Shown one piece after another: positions 6,347 to 14,773 of a stretch of DNA of 64,000 bases. The DNA comes from Nostoc foliaceum FACHB-393 (GTDB lineage: Bacteria; Cyanobacteriota; Cyanobacteriia; Cyanobacteriales; Nostocaceae), in assembly GCF_014698505.1 (NCBI RefSeq), contig NZ_JACJTD010000018.1, positions 1 to 64,000 on the forward strand, given 5' to 3'. How positions within the stretch are numbered: position 1 is the stretch's first letter; every line of letters starts with the position of its first letter. A program made the position numbers and the translations under genes. Below the pieces are notes generated by a model. That model saw only the letters and a program-made list of their open reading frames with translations, made no database searches and was not told where the DNA came from.

Positions 6347-6565
6347 TTAACACAATTCGCTACCGCGAGCGAAAATGTTTATTACTTCACTTCTGGTTAC
6401 TTGATTTTTCTCGGCTATTTTTCATAGTTTCTCTAATGCTTCATCGGTTGGGTGAATCTCCATAATCAGCTTCAAATTTACTATGTGTACGTAGTCGTAT
6501 TTAAGACTTTTGTCTAGTGCCTGAATATTAATCCATTGCCCTAAGTTACACGTGATGATCTTAAC
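6347..6565 (-). pseudogene. Decayed small gene, possibly ribbon-helix-helix-like
   Basis: Read on the minus strand, a frame runs from 6565 to a TAA at 6347-6349 with one in-frame TGA. The part before the TGA reads WINIQALDKSLKYDYVHIV and then MEIHPTDEALEKL. The part after reads KIAEKNQVTRSEVINIFARG. The phrase 'EKNQVTRSEVIN' looks like the second half of an antitoxin-type DNA-binding domain, where a small folded domain begins with 'A-ak-gvsrSevi'. No start codon opens the longer frame, and the stop splits it. The family call is weak; the broken frame is seen directly. Confidence 0.35.
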
Positions 6566-7166
6566 TCATCATGTATATAGAAATCATATTTGATTTCTGA
6601 AAAAATCTAAGTAAGCCGTAACGCACCAAAGCCTTAAGAATGGTGCGTTAGCGACAGCGTAACGCACCCTACGTATCTTTTCAAAAATCAAATACTAGTC
6701 CTATATAAGTCTTGAGTTTTTAAGAAGGCAATCATTTGGGTAGAAGGAAGTAAAGTTTAGTGTCAAAGAAAATACTATCTGCTGACAGAGTGATAACTTA
6801 TTAATTGAAGTCTTATAACTTCACTGGCAGATTTAACAGCCATTAATTGTTTGACATATTTGGCGAAATTACTATTGGCTCTAAAGATCGTTAATAAAAG
6901 CCGGAGATGATTTATTGCTCTAACGTATCCGTTGTTAGCGTGCAGTTCCCAAGGCTAGAGATATTTCTGAAAAACGTTAGACAACTATTAAAGTATTACC
7001 AGCAAATCCATTAGCATGGTCAAAGTTTATACAGAATTTGTGTCTCTATAAGGCGACACGAATTCTGCTAATGGTGCAAATTTTCGGTCAATCATTAGTG
7101 TATTACAACAGCGCTAAATATCAATTCAAAACTGTATAAAACTTTGATTTAAAGGGAGCCAAAATT
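6566..7166. repeat. Intergenic region with dispersed inverted repeats upstream of the RTX gene
   Basis: This 600 bp stretch contains TAACGCACCA (6619-6628) and its complement TGGTGCGTTA (6641-6650), followed by another TAACGCACC (6660-6668), a repeat family common in Nostoc genomes. A second imperfect inverted repeat, AGAATTTGTGTC and GACACGAATTCT, lies near 7032-7066. The promoter of the RTX gene should lie in the last 150 bp; a ribosome-binding stretch AAAGGGAG sits at 7151-7158. No gene was seen. Confidence 0.55.
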
Positions 7167-9113
7167 ATGGCAATTATCAATGGTAAAGATGACAAAAATT
7201 ACCTTGATTTTCTCTATGGTGGTAATGAAAATGATATTATCATGGGGCTTGCCGGAGACGATAACCTCTATGGGGGGTTAGGTGATGACTATCTTTATGG
7301 TGGTAATGATAATGACAAACTTTATGGAGGCTTAGGTAATGATTACCTCTATGGTGGTGAAGGGAATGACTATTTAAACGGAGAAGAGGGTAATAATAGT
7401 CTATACGGTGAAGCAGGTAATGATTCCTTCTATGCCGCCAACTCTTCTGGGAACAACCTTTTAGATGGTGGGATGGGAAATGATGAACTTTACGCTTATA
7501 GCTCAACTGGAAGCAACACTCTCAAAGGTGGAATTGGAAACGATACCTTAGATGTTTCCTTCTCTTATGGAAAAAATATCTTAGATGGTGGTTCTGGGGA
7601 TGATAGTCTTTCTGCCCGCTACGCCATAGGAAACAATACCCTCCAGGGTGGAACCGGAAATGATTATATTGGAGCTAATTTGTCTGCTGGTAATAATGTT
7701 CTCGACGGAGGTGATGGAAATGACACCCTTGACATTAATTATCAATGGAAAGGCAAGAATACAGTTTCAGGTGGAAACGGAGCAGATACTTTTTATGCCT
7801 ATGAAGTTCAAGGTTCTAACACTTTGAATGGTGGTAGTGGTGATGACTATTTCTATATTAGTAGTCCAGAGAATATTGTCTATTCTTTGGTAACTCAAAC
7901 AGTTGATGGAGGCACAGATAACGATTACTTGTACATTGACTATAGTAATGCGATCGCAGGCATCACCTCAACATACGACCCTAGTACTAACCAAGGTTCG
8001 ATCACTGCCGACACAAATCAAGTCTGCTACAAGAATATCGAACGGTTAGAAATCAAAGGTACAGCATATAACGACAAAATTGTAGGTAGCAACGGCGACG
8101 ATACACTCAACGGCGGTAGTGGTGGCGATGACACCCTCAATGGCGGTGCAGGTAACGATCTCTTACGTGTTAACGACAATTCACGTAATAAGAATACCAT
8201 CTATGGTGGTACAGGTAACGACTTTTTATATGCAGAAGCTACAGGTGGAGCGAGCCGACTAGATGGTGGCGATGGCAATGATTATTTATCTATTGCTAAT
8301 AGCTACTCCGGCTTCTTTGGCAGCAGTAATACCCTGAATGGTGGTGCAGGTAATGATACCTTAAATGCTTATGCTACCTATGGCGGTAACTTCCTGAATG
8401 GTGGCACAGGTAACGATTTCATTTACGCAGACTCTACATCTGGTACGAATATATTAGATGGTGGCGATGGAGATGATTATCTATCTGCTACTGGCGCTGT
8501 CTTTCACTTCGATAACACGTTTTTTACTTTGAAGGGCGGTATAGGTAATGACACCTTAAATGCTAACGGTTCATTTAGTACTAATATACTAGATGGTGGT
8601 ACAGGTAGCGATCGCTTGACTGTTGAGTATTCATATAAGAATAGCTTGCTAAATGGTGGCGATGGTAATGATTATCTATCAGCCTTTGGTGCTGGCGGTA
8701 GTAGTACTTTCAACGGTGGCAACGATAATGATACTCTAATTGGCGGTGATGGGAGTGATGTATTGACTGGTGGTGGTGGTAATGATTTCCTGACTGGTGG
8801 TGCAAATCAAGATACCTTTGTTTTCAATAGTTATAATGAAGGGCTTGATATTATCTACGACTTCACTAGCATTGACCACATTCAAGTATCTGCTGCGGGT
8901 TTCGGTGGGGGTTTATCACCAAGTTCAATCCTTCCTAGTCAATTTACCCTCGGCACAACTGCAACAACAAAAGATCAGCGATTGATTTTCGACAGTAGCT
9001 CAGGGGCGCTTTACTTCGACCAAGATGGCAGCAATAGTGGATTTGCTCAGAAAAAATTCGCACAATTTGATGGTGTATCTTCACTAAGCGTCAGCAACTT
9101 TGTAGTTGTTTAA
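7167..9113 (+). CDS. RTX-type calcium-binding repeat protein
   Basis: This 648-residue protein is built mostly of glycine/aspartate nonapeptide repeats of the hemolysin type (GGxGND-L-GG). Two blocks (about 15-235 and 305-545) flank a repeat-poor insert (about 236-305) with AIAGITSTYDPSTNQGSIT, also found between RTX blocks of other proteins. The last 100 residues (TGGANQDTFVFNSYNEGLD onward) form the C-terminal cap that usually carries the type I secretion signal. There is no N-terminal signal peptide, as expected for type I export. Such repeats fold as Ca2+-loaded beta rolls outside the cell. No protease or lipase domain is present, so it is probably a structural or surface protein. No type I secretion genes are nearby. 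Confidence 0.9.
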   Translation: MAIINGKDDKNYLDFLYGGNENDIIMGLAGDDNLYGGLGDDYLYGGNDNDKLYGGLGNDYLYGGEGNDYLNGEEGNNSLYGEAGNDSFYAANSSGNNLLDGGMGNDELYAYSSTGSNTLKGGIGNDTLDVSFSYGKNILDGGSGDDSLSARYAIGNNTLQGGTGNDYIGANLSAGNNVLDGGDGNDTLDINYQWKGKNTVSGGNGADTFYAYEVQGSNTLNGGSGDDYFYISSPENIVYSLVTQTVDGGTDNDYLYIDYSNAIAGITSTYDPSTNQGSITADTNQVCYKNIERLEIKGTAYNDKIVGSNGDDTLNGGSGGDDTLNGGAGNDLLRVNDNSRNKNTIYGGTGNDFLYAEATGGASRLDGGDGNDYLSIANSYSGFFGSSNTLNGGAGNDTLNAYATYGGNFLNGGTGNDFIYADSTSGTNILDGGDGDDYLSATGAVFHFDNTFFTLKGGIGNDTLNANGSFSTNILDGGTGSDRLTVEYSYKNSLLNGGDGNDYLSAFGAGGSSTFNGGNDNDTLIGGDGSDVLTGGGGNDFLTGGANQDTFVFNSYNEGLDIIYDFTSIDHIQVSAAGFGGGLSPSSILPSQFTLGTTATTKDQRLIFDSSSGALYFDQDGSNSGFAQKKFAQFDGVSSLSVSNFVVV

Positions 9114-9239
9114 TCAATCTTGGTTTTCCTGACATCAACGCAACTGTACTGGATCTAATTTTGTCATGTATTAGCTTACCATCTTTCTTGTAGTAGCAAA
9201 TCTCCTATTTTATCCAGCACTAATCACTGGAACGGGATT

Positions 9240-10034
9240 GTGCTTGAACAGCATCATTTACCCGCTTTTGAATGTCCAGAGCTTTGCTTACAGCAGCACA
9301 GCATTAATATTTGGCTTGGTAATTCTTGTCAAATAGACTGGCGACTAGCAGGTGGAAAGTTACACAGTACGCAGATGAGGAGAGGTTTGATTAATGCCAC
9401 TCCAAAGGGGATTCCGACTCAAGCGCGTTGGAATCAGGAAATCAAATTTCTCCTAGTCTGTTTTGATTCCAGTTTATTTAAGAGAGTAGCAGATGATGCG
9501 ATCGTTGGAAGCTATCGTAATATTGAAATTATCCCACAGCGCGGAGTCTGCGATCGCCAAATTCTTCATCTGGGAATGGCACTCAAAACAGAGCTTCAAG
9601 CCGGATGTCCATCTGGTAAATTATATGGTGAATCAGTTGCGATCGCTCTAGCAGCCCATCTCCTCAAAACTTATTCTGGAACACGGCAACTAAATTCAGA
9701 GTTTGAGGTTAATCTTTCTGAGCGCCAATTACGGCAGATAATTGATTATATTTATGACAATTTAGCACTAGAATTAACGTTGGTAGAACTGGCTAGCTTA
9801 GTAAATATGAGTTTCTATTCATTCTGTCGTTGGTTTAAACGTTTAATGGGTATTTCTCCACATCAATACGTCATTAAATGTCGAGTTGAACGAGCTAAAT
9901 TTTTACTTACTTATAGCCAGTTACCTATTATTGAAATTGCACTTCAAGTTGGCTGTTCTAGCCAAAGCAACTTTACTAATATTTTTCGCAAGTATGTAGG
10001 AATTACACCCAAAGCATATAGAGAAATGATATAA
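9240..10034 (+). CDS. AraC-family transcriptional regulator
   Basis: This 264-residue protein has a C-terminal AraC/XylS-type DNA-binding domain at about 165-264 with two helix-turn-helix units. The first is LTLVELASLVNMSFYSFCRWFKR; the second is PIIEIALQVGCSSQSNFTNIFRKYVGITPKAYR, which matches the AraC signature. The first 150 residues form a variable cupin-like sensing domain. The start is GTG at 9240. It lies between the RTX gene and a methyltransferase on the same strand, with gaps of 126 and 105 bp, so it may control one of them. The effector molecule is unknown. Confidence 0.88.
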   Translation: MLEQHHLPAFECPELCLQQHSINIWLGNSCQIDWRLAGGKLHSTQMRRGLINATPKGIPTQARWNQEIKFLLVCFDSSLFKRVADDAIVGSYRNIEIIPQRGVCDRQILHLGMALKTELQAGCPSGKLYGESVAIALAAHLLKTYSGTRQLNSEFEVNLSERQLRQIIDYIYDNLALELTLVELASLVNMSFYSFCRWFKRLMGISPHQYVIKCRVERAKFLLTYSQLPIIEIALQVGCSSQSNFTNIFRKYVGITPKAYREMI

Positions 10035-10139
10035 ATTTTGTGAGTTTGCAAGATTTTAACATTTTTAAAGCAAGTTTTCACAAGACAGAAGTTTTACTCA
10101 CAACTTATTCTTATAATTGACCAGTCAAAAAAAAATATT

Positions 10140-10952
10140 ATGGAAAATAGCCAATATGAACAAGAGTATAAGAAAAAAGTAATTGATTTCTTCGATAGCA
10201 GAACTAGCTACGATAACAATTATACAATTGAGCGCGCTCTCCCTCTCCTAGATTTAGTTCAACTGCAAAAGGGGCAAAAAGTATTGGATATGGCAACAGG
10301 CACAGGTATCATTGCTATTGCTGTTGCACAAATTGTCGGCTCTGAGGGAAAAGTAACTGGAGTAGATTTTTCTTCAGGGATGCTAACCCAAGCACAACAT
10401 AAAATTGAAGAATTAGACTTGCAAAATATCGAACTTATTGAAGCCGATGCTGAGTATATTGATTTCAATGATGAGAGTTTCGACGTAATTCTTTGCTCTA
10501 CAGCAATAGTCTATTTTAAAGATATTCCTGCTGCTCTACGTAAATGGTATCGTTTCTTAAAACCAGGAGGAATTCTCGGTTTTTCTTGTTGCTCAAAGGA
10601 ATCTTGTGGAGCGCCACTTACCATCGAAATCTGTGAGAAACATGGCATTTCGCTGACAAGTATAAATGAGCCAACAGGCTCTCCCGAAAAATGCCATCAT
10701 CTGCTCACAGAAGCTGGTTTTAAAAATATTGAGGTGAAGACCCAACAACTCGGTTTCTACCACAATCTAGAGCAAGCTAAAGAATGGGATGGAGGATGGT
10801 TTCATCCTAGAGAAAACCCCTTGTTACAAGTTTCATTAGAGCAAATGGCAGAATTAAAAGCAGAGTACCGTCAAAAAATTGAAGCAGAAGCAACAGAGGA
10901 AGGTGCTTGGTATGAAAATCTTACTTTTTTTGTAACTGGTCAGAAAGTTTAA
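10140..10952 (+). CDS. Class I SAM-dependent methyltransferase (UbiE/arsenite-methyltransferase-like)
   Basis: This 270-residue methyltransferase shows motif I VLDMATGTGIIAIAVAQ (about 48-64), motif post-I VTGVDFSSGML (about 73-83), then IELIEADAEYIDF (about 99-111) and SFDVILCSTAIVYF (about 114-127). It resembles the broad UbiE-like Methyltransf_11/25 group, which modifies small molecules; the substrate is unknown. It follows the AraC regulator on the same strand at 105 bp, so they may be functionally linked. It converges with the DUF4351 gene, leaving 8 bp between the stops. Confidence 0.85.
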   Translation: MENSQYEQEYKKKVIDFFDSRTSYDNNYTIERALPLLDLVQLQKGQKVLDMATGTGIIAIAVAQIVGSEGKVTGVDFSSGMLTQAQHKIEELDLQNIELIEADAEYIDFNDESFDVILCSTAIVYFKDIPAALRKWYRFLKPGGILGFSCCSKESCGAPLTIEICEKHGISLTSINEPTGSPEKCHHLLTEAGFKNIEVKTQQLGFYHNLEQAKEWDGGWFHPRENPLLQVSLEQMAELKAEYRQKIEAEATEEGAWYENLTFFVTGQKV

Positions 10953-10960
10953 AGCAAACT

Positions 10961-11851
10961 CTAACTTTCTATTGTATTTAACCAATTCATCAAATCAGCC
11001 TCACTGGCGAAATCTAGTAAGACTTCGCCCAAGTTTTCTAACTGAACTAGGGACAACTCTTGCAACCGAGATTGTAACTGAGAATTAATTGAACCGAGCC
11101 TCCGAGTTAATAGACGCATCACTAGCCGCAGTTCTGATTGCCTTCCTTGTTCAATACCTTGTTCAATACCTTGTTCAATACCTTGTTCAATACCTCGTTG
11201 TCTCCCTTCTTGAAGTCCTTCTTGGAGAATTTCTTGATAAATAGCAGACTCTCTCATATCTTCTCTCCTTAAAAACTGACGAATTAGTTCTGGCTCAAAT
11301 ACCAACCCAGCAAGAAGTTGGGTACATACCGAGATACTCTGCTTGGTAGCTGCTTCTTCAATCATACTCACCTGAACTGCTACCTGTTGAAGTAACCTTT
11401 GAGGAGAATCTGTTCGCGCCAAAGTTGCTAGAGGTAATAAACCAGGAGATAACAGTAATGGTTCTGGATCTTGTTCCCAAATTCGGATGATGCGGTAACG
11501 GTGGGTAGTATTGCGGGCAGTAAATTGATCTACAAAGACAGCTTGTGAAGTTGTGGGTTTAAGAAAAATCACTATCTGCTCGATATCGCAATTGTATTGT
11601 CGATATAGCCGCACCCAATAATCCAACATCCGTAATGGCAAAGGTGGAGTCGATGCTGGTAAGGTTTGAAACTCTAAATGCAGTATTTGATTGGCAGTTT
11701 GCAAAAAGGTTACAGAATCGGCACGGATTGGTTCTTGATTTAATTCTGTTTTCAGAATCTGGATATCCGTTGCCTCAGATGCAAGTAAGTAACGGATAAA
11801 ATCTTCTGGATACTGCTCAACCAGATATTTTAAGGTGTTGTCGTATGTCAC
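10961..11851 (-). CDS. Rpn/PD-(D/E)XK nuclease-family transposase-like protein with DUF4351
   Basis: This 296-residue protein belongs to the large cyanobacterial family of Rpn-like proteins. The N-terminal 200 residues have the degenerate PD-(D/E)XK nuclease layout: DNTLKYLVEQYPEDF at the start, then RADSVTFLQ and HLEFQT, where Asp and Glu-Phe-Gln correspond to the catalytic D and ExQ. The C-terminal 60 residues (RLVMRLLTRRLGSINSQLQSRLQELS) are the DUF4351 helical domain. Between them a four-fold GIEQ repeat is encoded by four exact 12 bp DNA repeats at 11145-11192. Members of this family are numerous and variable in Nostoc. Nuclease activity is inferred. Confidence 0.8.
   Translation of the reverse strand: MTYDNTLKYLVEQYPEDFIRYLLASEATDIQILKTELNQEPIRADSVTFLQTANQILHLEFQTLPASTPPLPLRMLDYWVRLYRQYNCDIEQIVIFLKPTTSQAVFVDQFTARNTTHRYRIIRIWEQDPEPLLLSPGLLPLATLARTDSPQRLLQQVAVQVSMIEEAATKQSISVCTQLLAGLVFEPELIRQFLRREDMRESAIYQEILQEGLQEGRQRGIEQGIEQGIEQGIEQGRQSELRLVMRLLTRRLGSINSQLQSRLQELSLVQLENLGEVLLDFASEADLMNWLNTIES
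11145..11192 (-). repeat. Four exact 12 bp tandem repeats inside the DUF4351 gene
   Basis: The unit CCTTGTTCAATA is repeated four times without change, coding for GIEQ in the reverse direction. A fifth, diverged unit follows. The exactness and the in-frame 12 bp unit suggest copy-number slippage that changes the length of the linker between the nuclease and DUF4351 parts. Confidence 0.9.
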
Positions 11852-11942
11852 TTTGATATCAGTTTGGACAAAAACCCATGTAGATATCTGATATCGCTAC
11901 ATAGTTTGTCCATCAAAAATTTAAGTTTAAGTATTATTTATT

Positions 11943-11991
11943 GTTAGCGCTACTCTACGACAAACTACTGCTCGCTCATAGCGCTAACATT
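11943..11991. repeat. Inverted repeat GTTAGCGCTA...TAGCGCTAAC
   Basis: A perfect 10 bp inverted repeat with about 27 bp between its arms lies between the DUF4351 gene and the E2 gene. It could form a hairpin at the 3' end of the E2 transcript. There is no T-run, so termination is uncertain. Confidence 0.6.
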
Positions 11992-12013
11992 TAAATTTGG
12001 TGTCTTTTCAAAA

Positions 12014-13315
12014 TTACATTGTCAAAGATTGAGGATTTGTCTCAATCAATTTTGCTAAATCTTGCAAGAACGCCGCAGCATGGGCACCGTAAATAATGCG
12101 ATGGTCAGAAGTAATATTGACTTGCATTTGTTGCCGCACACCAAATAAACCGTCGGGTGTTGCTACCACTTGCGGACGGGATGCCCCGATCGCTAAAATT
12201 GAACCTTGTCCAGGTGGCAAAATCGCATCAAATTTATCTACGCCAAACATCCCCAAATTCGACAGGGTAAAAGTACCACTGTTATATTCTTGGGGCTGTA
12301 GTTGTTTTGCCCTGGCACGTTCTACCAAAGACTTCCAAGTCCGCGATAGAGAATAAATATCTACTGCGTCTGCATTTTGCAGTACAGGTGTAATCAATCC
12401 GCCATCATCCATCGCTACCGCTACAGAAATGTTGATATCAGAATGATAAACAATACCCTGGTCTGAGTAGCTGGCATTTAAAAGTGGGTGTTTTTGTAAA
12501 GTCACCGCTACAGCTTTCGCCAGTAGCGCTGTCATTGTCACGCCTTTGGATTTAATTTGTTTATAAAGTTTGTCTAATCCATCAGTGGTAATTGTATAAC
12601 CGACACGGAAGACGGGCACGGATATGGTAGCCACCATGTTCCGCACTACGGCATTTTGGAAGGTAGTTAGAGGCACGATTTGACCGGGAACAGCCGCAAC
12701 CACTGGTGCAGGTGCTGGTGTCCGAGGTGCTGGGGGTGCAACTGGGGCGCTGGTTGGTACAGGTGCTGGCGGGGCAACTGGGGAAGTAGCGGGTTGTTTG
12801 CCCTTATTGGACAATGCTTCTACATCTTCGGCGACAATGCGACCGTGGGGGCCGCTGCCTTGGAGTGTAGTCAAATCAACTTTGAGTTCTTTGGCTAACT
12901 TGCGGGCACGGGGTGAAGCTACAAGCCTCCCTTCTTTGTGGTTAGACCCGTTTTGAGACGCTAAGGCAGGAGTTGCCGCTGAGGCTGTGGCAGGGATTGG
13001 TTCAGGGGATGAGGTAGCACTAGCAGCTACGCCGCCGGAATTGGCAAGAGATTTGGCCTGTTCAATTTCAGCTTCCGTTTCGGCTATGAAGGCGATCGCA
13101 GATCCTACCGGGGCAGTTTCACCAGCTTCAACTATGATATGGGCAAGAAATCCCTCATAAAAGGTTTCTACATCCATATCTGCCTTATCTGACTCTACAA
13201 CCACCACTGTTTCGCCTTTTTCCACTTTGTCCCCTGGCGATTTCACCCAGGAGACGATTTTGCCTTCGGTCATGGTAGAACTCAGAGCCGGCATAAATAC
13301 TTCGTGAATGCTCAT
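12014..13315 (-). CDS. pdhC: Dihydrolipoamide acetyltransferase (E2) of pyruvate dehydrogenase
   Basis: E2 transfers the acetyl group to CoA in the pyruvate dehydrogenase complex. The 433-residue protein has a lipoyl domain (1-80; the lipoyl Lys is K44 in ESDKADMDVE), an Ala/Pro-rich linker, a peripheral subunit-binding domain (about 131-168, VASPRARKLAKEL), a second Pro/Ala linker and a catalytic domain (about 210-433). The catalytic motif near the end reads DHRIIYGA where heterotrophic enzymes have HRVVDGA; cyanobacterial and plastid E2s share this change. The start ATG at 13315 follows a purine-poor leader. It stands alone, as E2 does in many cyanobacteria. Confidence 0.93.
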   Translation of the reverse strand: MSIHEVFMPALSSTMTEGKIVSWVKSPGDKVEKGETVVVVESDKADMDVETFYEGFLAHIIVEAGETAPVGSAIAFIAETEAEIEQAKSLANSGGVAASATSSPEPIPATASAATPALASQNGSNHKEGRLVASPRARKLAKELKVDLTTLQGSGPHGRIVAEDVEALSNKGKQPATSPVAPPAPVPTSAPVAPPAPRTPAPAPVVAAVPGQIVPLTTFQNAVVRNMVATISVPVFRVGYTITTDGLDKLYKQIKSKGVTMTALLAKAVAVTLQKHPLLNASYSDQGIVYHSDINISVAVAMDDGGLITPVLQNADAVDIYSLSRTWKSLVERARAKQLQPQEYNSGTFTLSNLGMFGVDKFDAILPPGQGSILAIGASRPQVVATPDGLFGVRQQMQVNITSDHRIIYGAHAAAFLQDLAKLIETNPQSLTM

Positions 13316-13741
13316 AGGGTGGTTTGGGAATCAATGGTTTATGGACTTTAACAGCTTTTATCAGATCGAATTGTATCTTGGCGGGAGAGTTTTGGACTGG
13401 AGATTTTATATTTTAGGTTGAGTATTGGGGACTGGGCATGGAGCATTAGCTTTTGATTAATGACTAATGACCAATCGATTGACTCTAGGAACCTAAATAT
13501 GAATTGGAGGTCTATAATACAGAGCTATCCTCAATGGTTAGCCAATATCGCCATCTCGTTTTAGTCGTTGACTTGCAAAAACCACCACGAGTTTCTCACA
13601 GATTAAATGGGATTGCTATTCATATACCTCATAACCACTGCTTAAGATACAGGAGCTTCTCACAGGTAGAGGATATCGGATGCAGTTCAATCTAGAATTC
13701 AAAATTGGTAATAAACCTATTTGAAATTCCTGTTTATTTTT
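13316..13741. other. Divergent intergenic region upstream of pdhC
   Basis: This 426 bp region should hold promoters for pdhC (leftward) and for the exported protein at 13742 (rightward). A 63-codon frame on the plus strand at 13504-13695 has no family resemblance and no good ribosome site; I do not call it. No repeats of note were seen. Confidence 0.4.
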
Positions 13742-14218
13742 ATGTCGGCAAAGCTAAAATTCTTTTTGATTGTGATGCTCGGTATCTTTGCCACTGCTGG
13801 CGCTGGAGTATATATTACCCAGCGCCAGACATCCGCACCGATTTTTGAGACTAGTAACGGACAAACCCAGCAGGTGGGAGCAATACATCAGTCTCAAGAA
13901 GTTGTGGCATACTCAGAACGTTTCGATTATGAAACAATACCTCTAGAAAGGATAAACTCATCTCTCCAAGGTAGTGATCCTGCTACCCTCGCCCTGAATG
14001 CCTTTGACGGCATAGCATCGATGGGAGGAACGCGAAAGGTAGAGGTAGCTTATCCGCAACGGAATCAAGCCTTTGTGACGATTACGCAAACCAAACGGGG
14101 TGATGATTCAGTTGGTATTAAATATCGAGTTGAGATGACAACCTTTGGGCGATCGCTTTTTACTAGCTCACCTCCAGTGTGGCAAATTGTTTGGGCTGGA
14201 GTGAGCAGTCAGGAGTGA
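13742..14218 (+). CDS. Membrane-anchored protein of unknown function
   Basis: This 158-residue protein starts with ATG at 13742 (MSAKLKFFLIVMLGIF). The frame is open seven codons further upstream from a TTG, but ATG gives the usual short N-terminus. Residues 6-26 form one hydrophobic segment, a signal anchor or signal peptide. The remaining 130 residues look like a soluble periplasmic domain with no known motif; 'GSDPATLALNAFDG' and 'VEVAYPQRNQAFVTITQT' stand out and recur in my memory of cyanobacterial proteins of unknown function. It converges with the YlqD gene, with a tract of short tandem repeats between the two stops. Confidence 0.7.
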   Translation: MSAKLKFFLIVMLGIFATAGAGVYITQRQTSAPIFETSNGQTQQVGAIHQSQEVVAYSERFDYETIPLERINSSLQGSDPATLALNAFDGIASMGGTRKVEVAYPQRNQAFVTITQTKRGDDSVGIKYRVEMTTFGRSLFTSSPPVWQIVWAGVSSQE

Positions 14219-14280
14219 GGAGTTAAGAGTGAGGAGTTAGGAATTTAAACTCATAACTCATAACTCATAACTCATAACTT
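14210..14280. repeat. Short tandem repeats between converging genes
   Basis: Copies of 'aggagt(t/g)a' and then 'ctcataact' (four consecutive copies near 14249-14280) lie between the two stops. Similar tracts are at 31065-31125, 47262-47330 and 56015-56095. They are the short tandemly repeated repetitive sequences typical of heterocystous cyanobacteria. Confidence 0.8.
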
Positions 14281-14281
14281 T

Positions 14282-14731
14282 TTAAATGTCGCCGCGAATT
14301 TCTTCTACAACACCATCGCGCAGAACGATTTCGACCTGCATTTTGCTAATCAGGTTATCACCCGTCTCTACCCGGAAAAAGCCTTCCATTTGGAATTGGT
14401 TAACTTCCTGATCTTGCTGAAGAAATTGCACTTGCTGGAGGTTTTGCAGCAATTGATTTTTCTGCTCTAAAAATTCACTTTTCTTTTGATTGACTTGGAG
14501 TTGGATATTGTCAATTTGTTGGAGGGTCTGGGGGCCAGGCGGTTGCAGACTCTGCTTTTGAATTGCAGCGATCGCTCTTTGTCCTTCAACGTCTAGCTGT
14601 TGCAGTTGCTGGTCGAGTTGATTGATCTGCGTTTGCAGCTGCTGTTGTACTTCCTCTTTCCAGAGGGGAGTCACAATGACTTTGACGTTAACAACACGTT
14701 TCAGGAGCAAGTTAGATTTGGAGACATCCAT
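14282..14731 (-). CDS. YlqD-family protein
   Basis: This 149-residue protein has a short beta-strand start (VNVKVIVTPLWKEEVQQQL), a long glutamine-rich coiled coil (about 25-115) and a beta-rich end (FFRVETGDNLISKMQVEIVLRDGVVEEIRGDI). This matches the YlqD family, present in Bacillus and nearly all cyanobacteria and plastid lineages, with no established function. About a quarter of the coiled coil is Gln. The start is 43 bp from the stop of the upstream synthetase gene on the same strand, so cotranscription is likely. Confidence 0.8.
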   Translation of the reverse strand: MDVSKSNLLLKRVVNVKVIVTPLWKEEVQQQLQTQINQLDQQLQQLDVEGQRAIAAIQKQSLQPPGPQTLQQIDNIQLQVNQKKSEFLEQKNQLLQNLQQVQFLQQDQEVNQFQMEGFFRVETGDNLISKMQVEIVLRDGVVEEIRGDI

Positions 14732-14773
14732 AAATATTTCACGTTCACTCTTACTAGTTGGGAGGTGGAATCA

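Noticed and set aside
7240..7506. 88-codon minus-strand frame rich in His
   Set aside because: It is the reverse translation of the RTX nonapeptide repeats.
13504..13695. 63-codon plus-strand frame upstream of the exported protein
   Set aside because: No recognisable motif and odd composition; lies in the promoter region of two divergent genes.
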